Shown here one piece after another: positions 49,401 to 61,437 of a stretch of 64,000 bases of DNA. This DNA is from Amyelois transitella. Its lineage: Eukaryota; Arthropoda; Insecta; Lepidoptera; Pyralidae. The stretch is from NCBI RefSeq assembly GCF_032362555.1, contig NC_083525.1, forward strand, positions 2,527,501 to 2,591,500, given 5' to 3'. A program made the position numbers and the translations under genes. The first letter of the stretch is position 1, and every line of letters starts with the position of its first letter. The notes beneath the pieces are model-generated. The model did no database searches. It saw nothing but the letters and a program-made list of their open reading frames with translations, and was not told where the DNA came from.

Positions 49401-52400
49401 ATTAATTAAAACACCATAAAGATAAATTCATAAGAAGATCACTTACTTCAAACATTCCAGTACCCCGGTGCAAATTGACATGGATCCTCAAATATCTTCT
49501 GTCGTGGAGTATGGGCTGTGCATACAGATGTATATCATTGAACTGTACTGATAGCTGCTTCTTCTTCTGCCCTGTGGACATCGCCAGGGTGTCCCACACG
49601 GCGACTAGTGCCGCCGCGTATGGATATACTGTCTTTCCTGTTTCAACAGTTTTTTTCTTTTATAATTTTAATGATAGTACTTGTGGCGACATCTCTACGC
49701 TACAAGTCACAACAACCATATACAGTGACAATACGCCGCGCACAACCAATAGCAGCGTAGAGTCTATAGCAACATCTCAAATGTCACACGCAACTAAGCC
49801 TAACTCAGCGTGTATCCTAAATCGCCCAAAAGATTTCACGGATTGGAGCATAAGTACAACCTCCGACACAACATCGTCGGAGCCGCGGTTCCCCAGGCAT
49901 AACACCTAGCCTGGCGGAAGATCTTCCCCTTGGTGGCGGTCGAAATCGTACTATCGCTCCCGATACAGTACACAAACATTAAGATTAGCATTAACAATAA
50001 TGGTGTCAAAAACATTAAGTGTGAAGTAATGGTAAAATATTTCGGAGTAAAACGAAAAGGTTGTAATTACAGATAATTTATGAGTATATTATTAAGAACC
50101 ATATTATTTTTACCTCTAATGACATTCCCTTGCAGAAAACTATAATCATCGTCGTGATAGGACACCACAAATTTACAAGATGCTATTTTGTTTCTTTGTG
50201 CGGACATGTACAATGAAATGCCCCTGAAAGAAAATTTTTATTTGAGTGTTTGAACTAAATATAATAAAACTAATTTTCAGTTTATAAAATTTTGTACTTT
50301 GATGTTACTTGATCGCCTGAATGGCAAAATTGTAAAGGAAATAAATGTAAAATTTTTGGAAAAACCTCTTTTGCAGAAAAAAATTATAATCCTAGATAGT
50401 TATATTATTTTACTATTTTGCCAAATTTTCATGGAAATCTAATGCATTATTTTCAAAATAAAACAAAACTATGTTGTATCAAAATATGGGTAATTACTTA
50501 GTGTACTGGACTCACCATTGCTCACTATGCATCCAATGAACCAGGTTGGACAAAAACGGAGTGCCAGTTGAAACTGGGAAGTCAACCTTGGGATAGAGCG
50601 CACTAACTCTTGGGACGTAGCCAGCGACATATAAACTGAAATTAATGAAACTTATAACAAACATAACAAGCTTAGACAATTAATTAACTTCAGTACATAG
50701 ACATTAAATCAAGCAAGCTCATAAAATTTGCACAGTAAATATAAATGAATATTAGAAACATCTAAGTAGCATCAATGAAGATGTGCGAACATATACGACT
50801 GACTGAAAGATCAAAGCGCATGTTACACTTGACTAAATTCCAACGTACTTAATAATTAAGTAAACAATCAAGATAAAAATTAAAAGCGATTAACTAGTGG
50901 AACATGCACTTAATTCTGAAACTATGCAGAAAGAAAGACTAAGAGTAATAGAAGAATTAGATTCAAACATAAACGAAATAACAATTATAATCACATATTT
51001 AATAGTGTGTAAATACTAAATGGCAATAATGGTGATAATCACGTACTTGCCAATAGCTTCAAGCACATTGATCACGTTGTCTGGGTGGCCTCGTTTGGTC
51101 ATAGCAATGTGGGTGCAGCTGTCAGGCATGGACCTCTTCAGAATGGCCTGGAGTAACCCGTGCGGCGCGATCTCGATCATCACCCCGTTTGTTGGTAACA
51201 GTTGAGAGGTTTCTTCAAATAGTACGGGGCTCTGCAGATTGTTTTTGTCAAGGATTAACTTCAATCATAATACTCTCAAAAGATTTTCATAAACGAAGCA
51301 ATGGACAGCTGTGTTTAATAGGAAGTCTAAGTTTAAATTTTACAAAAGTCTGCATATTTTTAATGTTCTTTTGGATCAATTTATATAATGGCCCGATACT
51401 AATCCGATCCGATCCGAAGCAACTTTTGAACCTTACCAATAAATTGTTGGTGTGGTACTCGGCAGATGAATACTGGGCCGAGGGTTCGTTCCATTTATCG
51501 GCAGGTACAGAAGATGACAACCATCTTTTACTGCGAGCTTTTGGGGTCTTGATTACTTCTGATAAGTGTTTCCTGAGTGCTGGACCTAAAAAGGAATAAC
51601 TACTTAGTGCCTTCGTTCAGAGTTTTATCCATTATCTACACTTGCGCTTTAAAGCTGTAATTTTGTTAACTTCATTGAGTGATGCTTTGTATCCTATTAT
51701 GAAAATTTCTTTTTCTATGTATTTGTCAAAGAGCCGCTCTTCCGAAGCGCCTAAAATCTCTGACTTGAGATTTAATATCAAAACACTGTGCTGTCACAAA
51801 CATCAGTTGCATTGCGTCATCACATTCACCAGCACTTACTACAACTACGGTTTAATAATATTCAAAATTATATGCTTCTAGGTAAAAGGTAGATTTGTCT
51901 TCTTCTTTTTAAATAATAGCCTATCCATAAAAACAGATACTCTTAAGTACTTACCAGCTTCCGCAATATACCGAGAATGGTACGCGATATTAGAACATGG
52001 CACTTCTTTAGCGAAGATCCTCTCTGCCGTTAGCTTCTCTACAAACTTCTTCATCGCGTCTTCAGGACCCGATATGGTACAGGAGTCGCGGCCGTTGTGA
52101 CAGGCCACTTCTATTTCTGGGGGGCACATGTCTTTGATCTGTAATAAATAGTGCATCAGACCATAACCATGAAACTAGCTTCTGCATTGTTAGTAACGTT
52201 TTGATGTATGTGTGAAGCTTTAATTTTGAACTTCTGCTGGATTCTCTTTTATACAGTTGTTGTTATATTTTTTTACAAACAAACAAAAATAGTCAAAATT
52301 ATAAACAATCGGATGATATATGAAGAGATACCTTCTGATACCCAATCCCGACTGCAGCCATGGAGCCCTTTATGAATGGCGTCTGCAGGGACACCAGCCC

Positions 52401-55400
52401 TCGGTAGTAAGCAGCCAGGATCATCTCCTCAGCCGTGAAGCATCCGTCAGCGTACGCGCATCCCAGTTCGCCTACACTGTGACCTGAAAATTTCATGTAT
52501 TGTCAGAATCAATTTTTTTATTAAATGGTGGATGTGGATATCTTTACGTCATTAAGCATAGCGAAAAATACTAGATCACGCAAAAAAATTAACTGATTAA
52601 AAAAAAGGTAACTAAAATATCGTCGGTAAAATATAAGCACGAAATCTTGTAGGAGTTGCGGTTACCGAGGCATAACATCTAGCCTGGTGGAATATGTTCC
52701 CTTGGTGGCTTTCCGCTGCAAAACCTTATACACCTTCTCTATTTAGCGCTACTTTTATCTGTATTATTTGTTATACATTTTATTATTTATTTATTTTGTC
52801 AATCTTACAAAATCCATAAGGTAATATGTGCGTCTGTCTCTTACCTATAATAAAGTCTGGCACTAGTTCAACAGCCTTCAGGACGTCTGTTAGACCAATC
52901 TGTACAGCGGCGATACCAACGAAGGAATGGAGAATATTGTCGAAGATGTTCTCCTCAGGAGTTGTTATTATGTGGACGATGTCAATGCCTTTAGGTTTGA
53001 GTATTCGGTTGCATCTGAAATTAGTAATATATTTTATTTTTTAAAAGCTGACGAGTTGCGCTTTGCTCTGCAACTTCATCACCCAATCAAGTACATCTAA
53101 TTAACATTTGAGTTTTTATTACTTAGGTATCTCAAAAAAGCAGTTGTAAAAATTCTATTGACAGAATCAAATTTTAAATTTCATCAAAATCAGCTCAGCC
53201 ATTCGACAGTTATCCGCTCGCTGGGTCAAAAAACGACTTTAAATGTTTACCGTTCTATAGCTGCTGCGAAAATAGGTATCTTCATGAGTTGAGCACCCAT
53301 ACCGGCCCACTGCGATCCCATGCCGCTGTACACGAAGACCAGGGGGCGCTTGACGTCATCGAAATAATCTGCTTTTTCTGATAAGCTGACCGTTTTGTTT
53401 TCGGCATTCGTATCTGTTCAAAAATAATTGTAATTATTTCGATGAGCTATGAAGATTTCGGTGAACATCTTCAAGTAACAACATACATACATATGTATCA
53501 AAAAGATCATCTAGGGCTCGTCTCTACAGAGGATAGGACGTAATCGGGAGTAACGCTAGGAGAATCATGATAACTATCACTACATTTGAATCGGGTAAGT
53601 ACTTACCTACATTCATATTACTTTCAAGTGTGTTATTCTTTTTTCTAATGGTGCCGTGTGGTTCCCGGCACCATTAGAAAAAAGAATAGGGCAACTCCAT
53701 CTCTTCCTCATGGATGTCGTAGAAGGCGACTAAGGGATAGGCTTATAAACTTGGGATTCTTCTTTTAGGCGACAAGCTAGCAACCTGTCACTATTTGAAT
53801 CTCAATTCTATCATTAAGCCAAACAGCTGAACGTGGCCTATCAGTCTTTTTAAGACTGTTGGCTCTGTCTTCCCCGCAAGGGATATAGGCGTGATTATAT
53901 GTATGTATGTATGTGTTATTCTCTAAGATGTACCTACCTAGAAGTCAAATGATTACGTTTGGAATTATGATCCGTCAACATTAAACTACTACCAACTCTT
54001 GTCTGAAAGACTAATCAAAAGACTATTATTTATAGATAAAGGAATAGAAGAAATAAACAAAATCAGACCTAAAATTATAAATCCTCTGCCCAAATGTCCA
54101 GATATGGCCTTGCTGTGGATATTATGCAACAGTGCCAGTTGTTCCGGGTCCACGGGTCTGGTCTTCAGCTGCACCAGCATTTTCTCAACTGCTGTGTCCA
54201 TTCTCGCAGACACTGTTACCAACCACGGGATGCTCGATTTGTATCGATTGGTATCCTGAGAATTGTTATATATTTGTAATTTATTACTCTAAGAAATGTT
54301 GACTGAGAGAAAGCAAAACGGAATATTCCGAATTGATTATCCGAATTATTATATTAAATTTCCATAAGGCTATTTAAATGCCATGGGAAAATTGAAAATT
54401 GACTTTTGGAAGGATTATCGATACGCCAAGAAGAAGATATTACTAAATATTTACCTTTGTATGTTATGAAAGTGATGTTGATGAAAAAGGTGAATTGTAA
54501 TTTCTTGTATGGTTGAGAAAGTCTGATTGATGATATTCCCAATCCCAATCATTTTAAGAAATAAATTTTCAATTTAGTTCCTTGTTATTTATATAAACGA
54601 ACCTCTTTTAGTTTCATAATCATAAGCTTTTTACTTCGAAATTTCGAAAAGACTACAATAAATGTTTTCTTTGTTCAAATTAATTACCTTTGGTTTATAA
54701 TTTCCATGAAGCACAACATGAGAGTTGACTCCTGTAGTTGATAACCCATTGATGGCTGTGAAGGATCTCTTGAACTTGTAATTATCATCAAGCACTTTCA
54801 CATGTCCATCACGCACCGCTTGTACATCTTGACGAGGCGTCTCATGATGCAAATTTCCTGCCAACTCCCCTTTATGGTATCCTAGTAATACCTGTAAATT
54901 TGGAGTTCAAAGAACTTTTATACTACTCCTGCTTAATAAAGAATTTTCGATTTTAATACTTTCATGGAAATTTCAAGGAATTGTCACGATTCATCAATAA
55001 ACATACATATCAGATTCCTATGTCTATTAGTACTGGCTGCTCGCTCGTTGCTAGCTTTAATTGACTTTCCCACTATCTATAATTGTAAAGTAATTGACTT
55101 TCTCAGTAATGGATATGGTTGTTTCGATCTAATTATTATTGTTCAAAAAATTAAAATTCATATACCTACATAAATTTACTTCTAAACTATCATTAAATTA
55201 ATTTGATATAACAACACCTACTTTAGTTATAGCCGTTACTCCACTCGCGGCTTCTGTATAACCTATGTTCGACGTCACACTTCCCAATAATAATGGTTCC
55301 TTTTTATCCCGTGGGAAGACTGCGGCCAGAGCTTCCAACTCGCTTTTATCAGCTTCTGGATCAGCTGGAATTAGAAACAGAGTTTGATGAGGACCAGTTA

Positions 55401-58400
55401 TTTTATGACTAAAAAGTAGGTATATAAGTTTTTCACCGTGGCTATTTAGATTCTAGATAACTATAAAATACCCAAAAACTTTAACTGAACAAATCAAAAG
55501 TACTGTTGTTTATAACTAAAATATTATTTATGAGCTAAGTACTCACTAATTTAGTCTCAAACAACTTCAATGTGTTACATAACATTCAGTTTAACTAAAA
55601 TTGAACTCAACAACTAACCTGATCCAAAGCCTTCCACATATTCCACAACAGAAGGTGGAATACCAGCTTCATCGTAAACTTTCTTTATAAAAGCAGCCAT
55701 AGTAATAGTGTTTCGATCAAAACCAAATTTAGGACCAATTCTTCCTTCCTTTATACCAAGGAACTCATTTTTTATATGAACTACTTCTCCATAAATTCTG
55801 GAAATTGATCAAGGTTTTTAATGTAAATTAACGAAATATTAGGTACATTTTTGTATCTAAAAATAACCGGCTAAATGTTCGATCTTCCTTTTACGGATCT
55901 GATAAAATTTCAGTACTAAGCAGCAACGAAAATAAATTACCTTTGTCGTTATAACAGCAAACCCAAATATTATTTTTGTTGTGGCAAAGTAGTCAAGTAA
56001 ATATGGTCGAAAATAAGAAATTTACGATTAACAAACCAATTAACTGTTAAAATTTCTTTAAAAATTTAATAGATACCCACCTTAGAGCATTCTGAGCTTT
56101 TTGAAGGAACAAAACGGAAACAGCATCAGACCTTGCAAGTCCTTCAGCATTTTGATCATAAGATTTAGTTTTACCATCCTTGGATAATTTTGTGATCCTG
56201 AAAATTTCTGGTTAACTAGAATTTATAATTAAATGCAGATGCACATACGGTTCGGAACCAGAAGAAGTTCACAGATAAAACACTATTGAAACAAAATTAT
56301 TTGGTTTTGCCAAAACTTTTTTTTTGTATCTTAAGACATATTTGGTGAAATAATACAAGGATTTATGTTTAACGTAGTCCTAGTAGACCTAGACGAACGT
56401 ATTTTGATCAAATTAAGGACGTCCTGGTAAAGGGTCAGGCCAAGGGTACCCGAAACCGCCGAGCTTGCATGAAGAGAGTTATGAATGTGGATGAAGCGAA
56501 GGAAGTATGCAAAGATCGTGGCAAGTGGAAAGAGTTAGTCTCTGCCTTCCCCACCGGAAAAGAGGCGTGATTTTATGTATGTATGTAGTCCTAGTCTTCT
56601 TCATTCTCCTGGCGTTCGACCAAATATGAATTAGCTGGAATCACAAGTGATCATTGTAATTTCTTATTTTTTAAACTAAGAATTACTAACACAATCACCT
56701 ATTATTCCGGCACTCCCGCGCTTACCTTCCATAATGAATAGAAGACTGTGGATGTAGACACAAGCCGGAACCCCCAGCTATAGCAGCTTCACATTCCCCT
56801 CTCTTTATAGCTTTATAAGCTTCTTCAACTGCTGCAGTTGAGCTGCAGCACGCTTGGTCAATAGCATGTGATGGACCCTTCGCATTCAACCAATAGGAGA
56901 CGCGGTTCGCAAACATAGTCTTGCTGCATCTGAGACACAAGTCAAATGTTAGATTGGAAACCAACAGATAAAAAATAGTTTCAGTCTTTGTCATAGCCAC
57001 CATGCTGGTTTGCTAGAAAACTAGTGTTTATTAGATTTTTATTATAGCTTTTTCTTTTCCAACGCAGATTGTACAAGTCAATCGCAAGCAGAGCTTAAGA
57101 TTTATAATGCGTCATCACATGCACTTCCTTTCTTGGTTAAGGATTCTTGTTTGTTTGTAAACTATTGCACATTGGGTTAATAATTAAAAATTTCAAAAAA
57201 ATTGATTGGATTTTAAAGAATAAGTATATACATTAGCGGACTTAACCCAATTGGGATTTCTTTTAGATTATCATATATAAACATGTTTTGGCTATAAACG
57301 ATCACTATTTGAATCCATCGTTAATTCATACAGTTGAACGTGGCCTTTTAGTCTTTTCGAGACTGTTGGCTCTGTCTTCTCGTTAAGGAATAAAGATGTA
57401 TGTAAAAGCATGTGTCACTCTTTGTGGTCTCTTACCCTGCAATGCCAAAGCCGGTTCTCGAAGAAGCGACGTAAAAGCAAGCCTTTTCAGACTCGGAAAA
57501 GCAAGTTCCAATGTACACACCGACCTTTTTCCCGGAAAGGTGTTCTGGACTCAATCCTGAAAATATACAATAAACAGTGGCAAATACCTACTTACAATAA
57601 ATAAAAATAGCCTTTGTTTTTATTTCACTGTTTAAAATATATATATAAACAATGTAATATACGTATCGAGTTTGAACATACGTTTTTACGGCGAGGGAAA
57701 AAAATGTCACTGCATATTTAATTTATGTATATCAACTTGATTATTATGCAACTTTTATCAAAGTTCTAAATTCAAACAGTGTGAGTAAAAAAAATATGAC
57801 GTCCATAGGGTCACAGCGTAGGTCAAAAATTATACTGCTACAAACATAGAAATTTAAATAATATAATGCAATATACAATCTATACCTATTTTACTTGAAA
57901 ATATTGGAATAACTTGTCATCGTTCCGAGTAAAACACTAATAAGTAATGAACTGGTTAACAAGAAAATTAATTGACAAAAATACTTTAAAAATGGACAGG
58001 TGAAATCAAAGAAGTGAATGCATTTTACACGTGACCCTTATTTTCCGCTGTGGCTACTTGTAATACTTATCAAAAGTTCCGGCATGCCGTCTGGTTTCCG
58101 GTACTTTATAATATAACCACACCATTTGCTTGCCGTGAATGTTGTAGGCGTTAAAAGCGATTAAGGGTATGTGCGACTAGAGAACTCTCAGGAAGGGTTC
58201 ACGGTCGCGGTTGTAAAAACAGAGACGATAAAAATATTAAAAGCAACATAGGGAAAACACCAAGAGATAGGGCACCGCCGAAAGAGATAAGTAAAATAGC
58301 GGACCAATGTCGAAATCTGATAGCAGGGGATGCATCTGGGTAGACGCCAGATAAAAAAGAGAGAGACTTACCAGCATCATAAATAGCCTTGTACGATTCC

Positions 58401-59119
58401 TCCAATATCTTTCGTCCCATCGGATCCATGTTGTTGCCAAGCCTGCGATGGACCTTGAAGAACTGTGAGTCGAACAGTGTGAGGTCCGGGGCTGCGCCGA
58501 TGTGCTGGGCACCTTCTGGGTGGTTGTACGTCCATCTCTTGTGATCCGCCGTGATGGGGTTCACCTGACAATTAAACTCTTTTTATTTGGTGACTAGTCT
58601 TTGAGACTTTGTAGTCTACAAAAAGACAGCTTGAACCAACTTAAAGATAAATGTCTTGTGAATTTTGATGCAGGTGTTACCTACAAGACAGTGGTAATAG
58701 TAACTGAATTGTTAGTTTTTTTTATATTATATTGCATTAGGCATTTGTCATCCAAATCACCTGATGGTAAGTGACGTTGAAGACGAAGATGTAACATGCC
58801 TATCCAAGAGATAAGAATTCATTTATTCTATTTTTGAATGATCGCAAACATTACTCGTCGGGGAATATGTTCATAGACAAAAGGGTCCTTTTTTCAAGGG
58901 TTTAGGGTCGAATTTCCGTCTGCGTCTCATAGTTTAATGAAGGAATAGCAAAGATTCTATTAGATCATACCTTCGCTTCTCACCCACCTTATTATACAAG
59001 ATTTCTGAGAGTTCCTCAACATTATGAGCGTTGGGGTAGAGCCCAGACATCCCGGAGATCACCACCCGGTCGCTGGACGCCGCCTCATGCTGCACCGGTT
59101 CCTGGGGGACTGGCGTCAT
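40471..59119 (-). CDS. fatty-acid-synthase-like multidomain protein with degenerate active sites (39 exons, 2,282 aa)
   Basis: Animal type I FAS architecture: KS (about 18-430), AT (510-810), DH (840-1110), structural region, ER (1375-1700), KR (1710-1860), ACP (1880-1955), TE (2020-2282). Exons 5'-3': 59119-58988, 58564-58372, 57556-57436, 56929-56726, 56197-56081, 55797-55619, 55364-55222, 54891-54688, 54255-54069, 53413-53251, 53014-52845, 52483-52332, 52138-51955, 51585-51437, 51231-51047, 50635-50516, 50223-50114, 49637-49447, 49053-48896, 48654-48400, 48202-48088, 47979-47743, 47620-47192, 46995-46846, 46607-46495, 46225-46075, 45747-45576, 45326-45214, 44949-44791, 44474-44302, 43997-43848, 43765-43562, 43429-43321, 43243-43123, 42650-42500, 42310-42163, 41871-41695, 41439-41337, 41027-40471. 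Every junction keeps phase and no stop occurs. Kept: KS Cys176 (DQACCSS), AT GHSVGE Ser607 with Arg632 and His709, ER HSGAGGLGQ (1519-1527), DH Asp1050. Lost by alignment: KS His (Phe313, Tyr351), DH His (Asn901), KR glycines and Tyr, ACP Ser (Asp1925), TE Ser (Glu2081). It probably cannot make fatty acids alone. Confidence 0.9.
49861..49930 (+). repeat. dispersed repeat in an FAS-like intron, first copy
   Basis: GCATAACACCTAGCCTGGCG and CCTTGGTGGCGG match a second copy at about 52650-52720. Class unknown; it may be the edge of a retroelement, as adjacent DNA (49680-49860) is unusually GC-rich for an intron. Confidence 0.5.
52650..52720 (+). repeat. dispersed repeat in an FAS-like intron, second copy
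   Basis: GCATAACATCTAGCCTGGTG and CCTTGGTGGC match the copy at 49861-49930 in the same orientation. Confidence 0.5.
53651..53914 (+). repeat. family A repeat, best full-length copy
   Basis: Runs from GTGCCGTGTGGTTCCCGGCA through GATGTCGTAGAAGGCGACTA, AACCTGTCACTATTTGAATC, CTGAACGTGGCCTATCAGTC and CTTCCCCGCAAGGGATATAG to a (TATG)n tail. About 264 bases. The 5' end folds on itself (GTGCCG...CGGCAC). No clear tRNA boxes, so the origin of the head is open. It lies in an FAS-like intron, opposite to transcription. Confidence 0.85.
56385..56590 (+). mobile_element. LINE 3'-end fragment (family B)
   Basis: GACCTAGACGAACGTATTTT onward encodes YFDQIKDVLVKGQAKGTRNR and VMNVDEAKEVCKDRGKWKEL, then CACCGGAAAAGAGGCGTGAT and a TATGTATGTATG tail. 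In an FAS-like intron, antisense to the gene. Confidence 0.8.
57300..57402 (+). repeat. family A repeat, 3' part, diverged
   Basis: CACTATTTGAATCCATCG, GAACGTGGCCTTTTAGTC and GACTGTTGGCTCTGTCTTCT. Located directly after FAS-like exon 3 coordinates (57436) on the downstream intron side. Confidence 0.65.
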
Positions 59120-59133
59120 TTCTTTTGGATATT
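59119..59133 (-). promoter_or_regulatory. splice acceptor and start context of the FAS-like gene
   Basis: On the minus strand CTCCACCCCGGCAG precedes AATATCCAAAAGAAATG, a likely 3' splice site 14 bases before the chosen ATG. There is therefore probably an upstream exon, either purely 5' leader or encoding a few more residues ending ...YPKE. The upstream exon was not located. Confidence 0.45.
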
Positions 59134-59849
59134 CTGCCGGGGTGGAGTTTAGATTTTTGATTTACTGTTAATTTTTTCTTTGTCTTTTCTATCTTTGGAG
59201 ACTTATTGGCTTATTTTTTATTTCTATTTTTTATCCTTTCTAGTTTCTTAGTAAGTGTTTCGAAAAACAAAATAAGTAACGAATGCCAAATTAAATGTCT
59301 CTAGACCCAGTGGTTTGGGTTTTGTCTGTCAGTCACTAAGTAATGGAAGAGTTTTATATAAATGTAAAGAAGATTAGGCAATACTTACCGAATGATAATT
59401 CTAATAACTAACAATATAGCTACGTTCGTTGGTCAGGAGACCCACGATGCAAATATCACCCTCAAGGTTAACTGTTTTATTTATAGAGTACTAGACTAAG
59501 TATTTAAATATATTATTAATAATTTGTATTGCTAATGACTTCACCACGAACTTAGACCTTGTTTTTTATTAGACTTAATTAATAGAAAAAATTCTAAAAA
59601 AAAAACAAAAAACGTAGGTAGGTAATATAATTACGTCTTCATCTCTCTTCTTTATAATCATTAACTTGTCTTCTCTTTTACTAACAATACCTACTTGTTG
59701 TGTTTGTCTTTTTGTGTTTGTACATTTGTTAACCTTCTCCTTTCAGATTGTATACCGTCCATTTTTGTAACTTCGTGTCTCTTCAAACCATGACATTGGC
59801 AGAATCACCGAAAGTCCGGTGGAAGCCATAATATAGAAAAGAAAGAAAG

Positions 59850-60076
59850 ATCTCTTAAGGGTTAGACAGAGCAAACAGTCTTGAAAAGAATAGAAGGCCT
59901 CGTTCCACTGCATGGTTTAGTGACGGAATTTGGATTAAAATAGTGACAGGTTGCGACCATCGCCTAAAAAAAGAATCCCAAGTTTTTTACTCTGTCTACT
60001 TGAAACGACATCCGTGGGAAAGAGAAAGAGTGATCCTATTCAATAGTGCCATCAACCACTTGAAAACTAGTAGGCA
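59850..60076 (-). repeat. family A repeat, diverged
   Basis: CTTAAGGGTTAGACAGAGCA, GAAGGCCTCGTTCCACTGCA and GAAACGACATCCGTGGGAAA in minus orientation. Confidence 0.65.
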
Positions 60077-60549
60077 CTAGAAGATAGGTATACTTAATTT
60101 CCGAAATCCCCGGCCAGAAGTCTAGTTCTTTTAAATTTATTAAAAATGTTTACCCAAAATACCCAAGGACCATTCACATGCGTCATCACATACACATAAA
60201 ACGTCTAGATGCGATCGTAAACCCGCTCTTGTGTGTCAAATTTCCAATAATCTTATTTTGGCGCGCATCAGACACAACGGTGATGGAAATATGGACGCCA
60301 TCTTGTGAAACGATGCGCGCGGCCGTTCACCTGAATGGCGATGATGGTTTTATGACATTTATATTTGCACAGATAAAAATAATATACTTTACCACCTTGA
60401 CCGGTCGCTGGGATATCGGTCAATTGTTTTTATTGTTTCACATTTGACTTAGTGTGAATTCTATTATGAGCTAGGACGAGTTAAGGTTCATCCGGCTCGA
60501 AGGACTAATACCAGTCTCTCTAAATGTTATATTCATAAAATATTTTACA

Positions 60550-60784
60550 TGCATACATATAATCACGTCTTTATTCCTTGCAGGGTAGACAGTGCCAACA
60601 GTCTTGAATAGCCGATAGATAGGCCATGTTCAGCTCTTTGGCTTAATGATGGAATTGAGATTCATATAGTGCCAGATTGTTAGTCCGGCGTCCAAAAGCA
60701 AAATCCCAAATTTATGAGCCTATCCCATAGTCGCCTTTTACGACATCCATGGGAAAGATATAGGTGCCGGCAACCACACGGCAC
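60550..60784 (-). repeat. family A repeat, near full length
   Basis: CATACATATAATCACGTCTT through CTTGCAGGGTAGACAGTGCC to GGTGCCGGCAACCACACGGC. Confidence 0.8.
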
Positions 60785-61282
60785 TATAATCACTTATTTT
60801 TCTGTATTAACCGGTAGTTCTATCGAATTGAATTCGAAATGCCTAGTGTAGTAGCTATTCCGTACATGACCTGACTTTGTTTCCGTGGTCATTTCCCGGA
60901 AGAAAATTTGCCTGAACGAATTTGATTTACCTATACGGTCTAGTCAGCCTCTTTGCTTTTCATAAAAATCTTTACCAAACTTTTTGCTAACGACGAATTC
61001 ACATTTGTTATCTTACGGATTTTCATAGGACGGATTTACAACAAGGGTAGGTACGTACTGTATTTATTTTTTACACATGCTTCCGTAATTATAAAATAAG
61101 AAGATATTTCGTAACCACCAACGGTGAACAGTAGTTTAGTTTACGATCGCTTCCAATAAACAATGCAAAGTGTTTACAAAGAAAGCTTAGTACCACGAGG
61201 GTGTCCAACTATTTGGTGTCATTATGGAATTTTATTATTACGATTTTTTCAAATTGCAGCGGATTTTGTGGATAGAAAGGTA

Positions 61283-61437
61283 GGAGTGGGAAGGCAGTCC
61301 TGGCAGAAGCCGAGCTTGCATGGAGAGCGTTATGAATGTGGATGAAGCGAAAGAAGTATGCAGAGATCGCGGCAAGTAGAAAGATGTAGTCCCTGCCGAT
61401 CCCTTCGGGAAAAAGGAGAGAATTTATGTATGTAGCG
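61283..61437 (+). mobile_element. LINE 3'-end fragment (family B)
   Basis: GCCGAGCTTGCATGGAGAGC, TATGCAGAGATCGCGGCAAG and CCCTTCGGGAAAAAGG with TTTATGTATGTAG tail. A TAG codon interrupts the remnant frame. Confidence 0.75.

Noticed and set aside
49475..49909. 144-codon plus-strand frame as a gene
   Set aside because: First half is antisense to an FAS-like exon; the second half lies in a repeat-like patch without recognisable protein motifs.
51189..51599. 136-codon plus-strand frame
   Set aside because: Antisense to FAS-like exons 51437-51585 and 51047-51231, which have family-matching sequence on the minus strand.
53880..53920. CRISPR-like or satellite array from repeated TATG units
   Set aside because: The TATG runs are the tails of SINE-like insertions, only a few units long, in a eukaryotic genome.
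40471..59119. FAS-like gene as an ordinary active fatty acid synthase
   Set aside because: Domain order fits, but key residues of KS, DH, KR, ACP and TE are replaced in the translated exons.
40471..59119. FAS-like gene as a decayed pseudogene
   Set aside because: All 39 exons keep phase and splice signals and no premature stop was found.
60178..60447. 89-codon plus-strand frame
   Set aside because: No family features and no splice context; the GC-richer patch may be regulatory or repeat.
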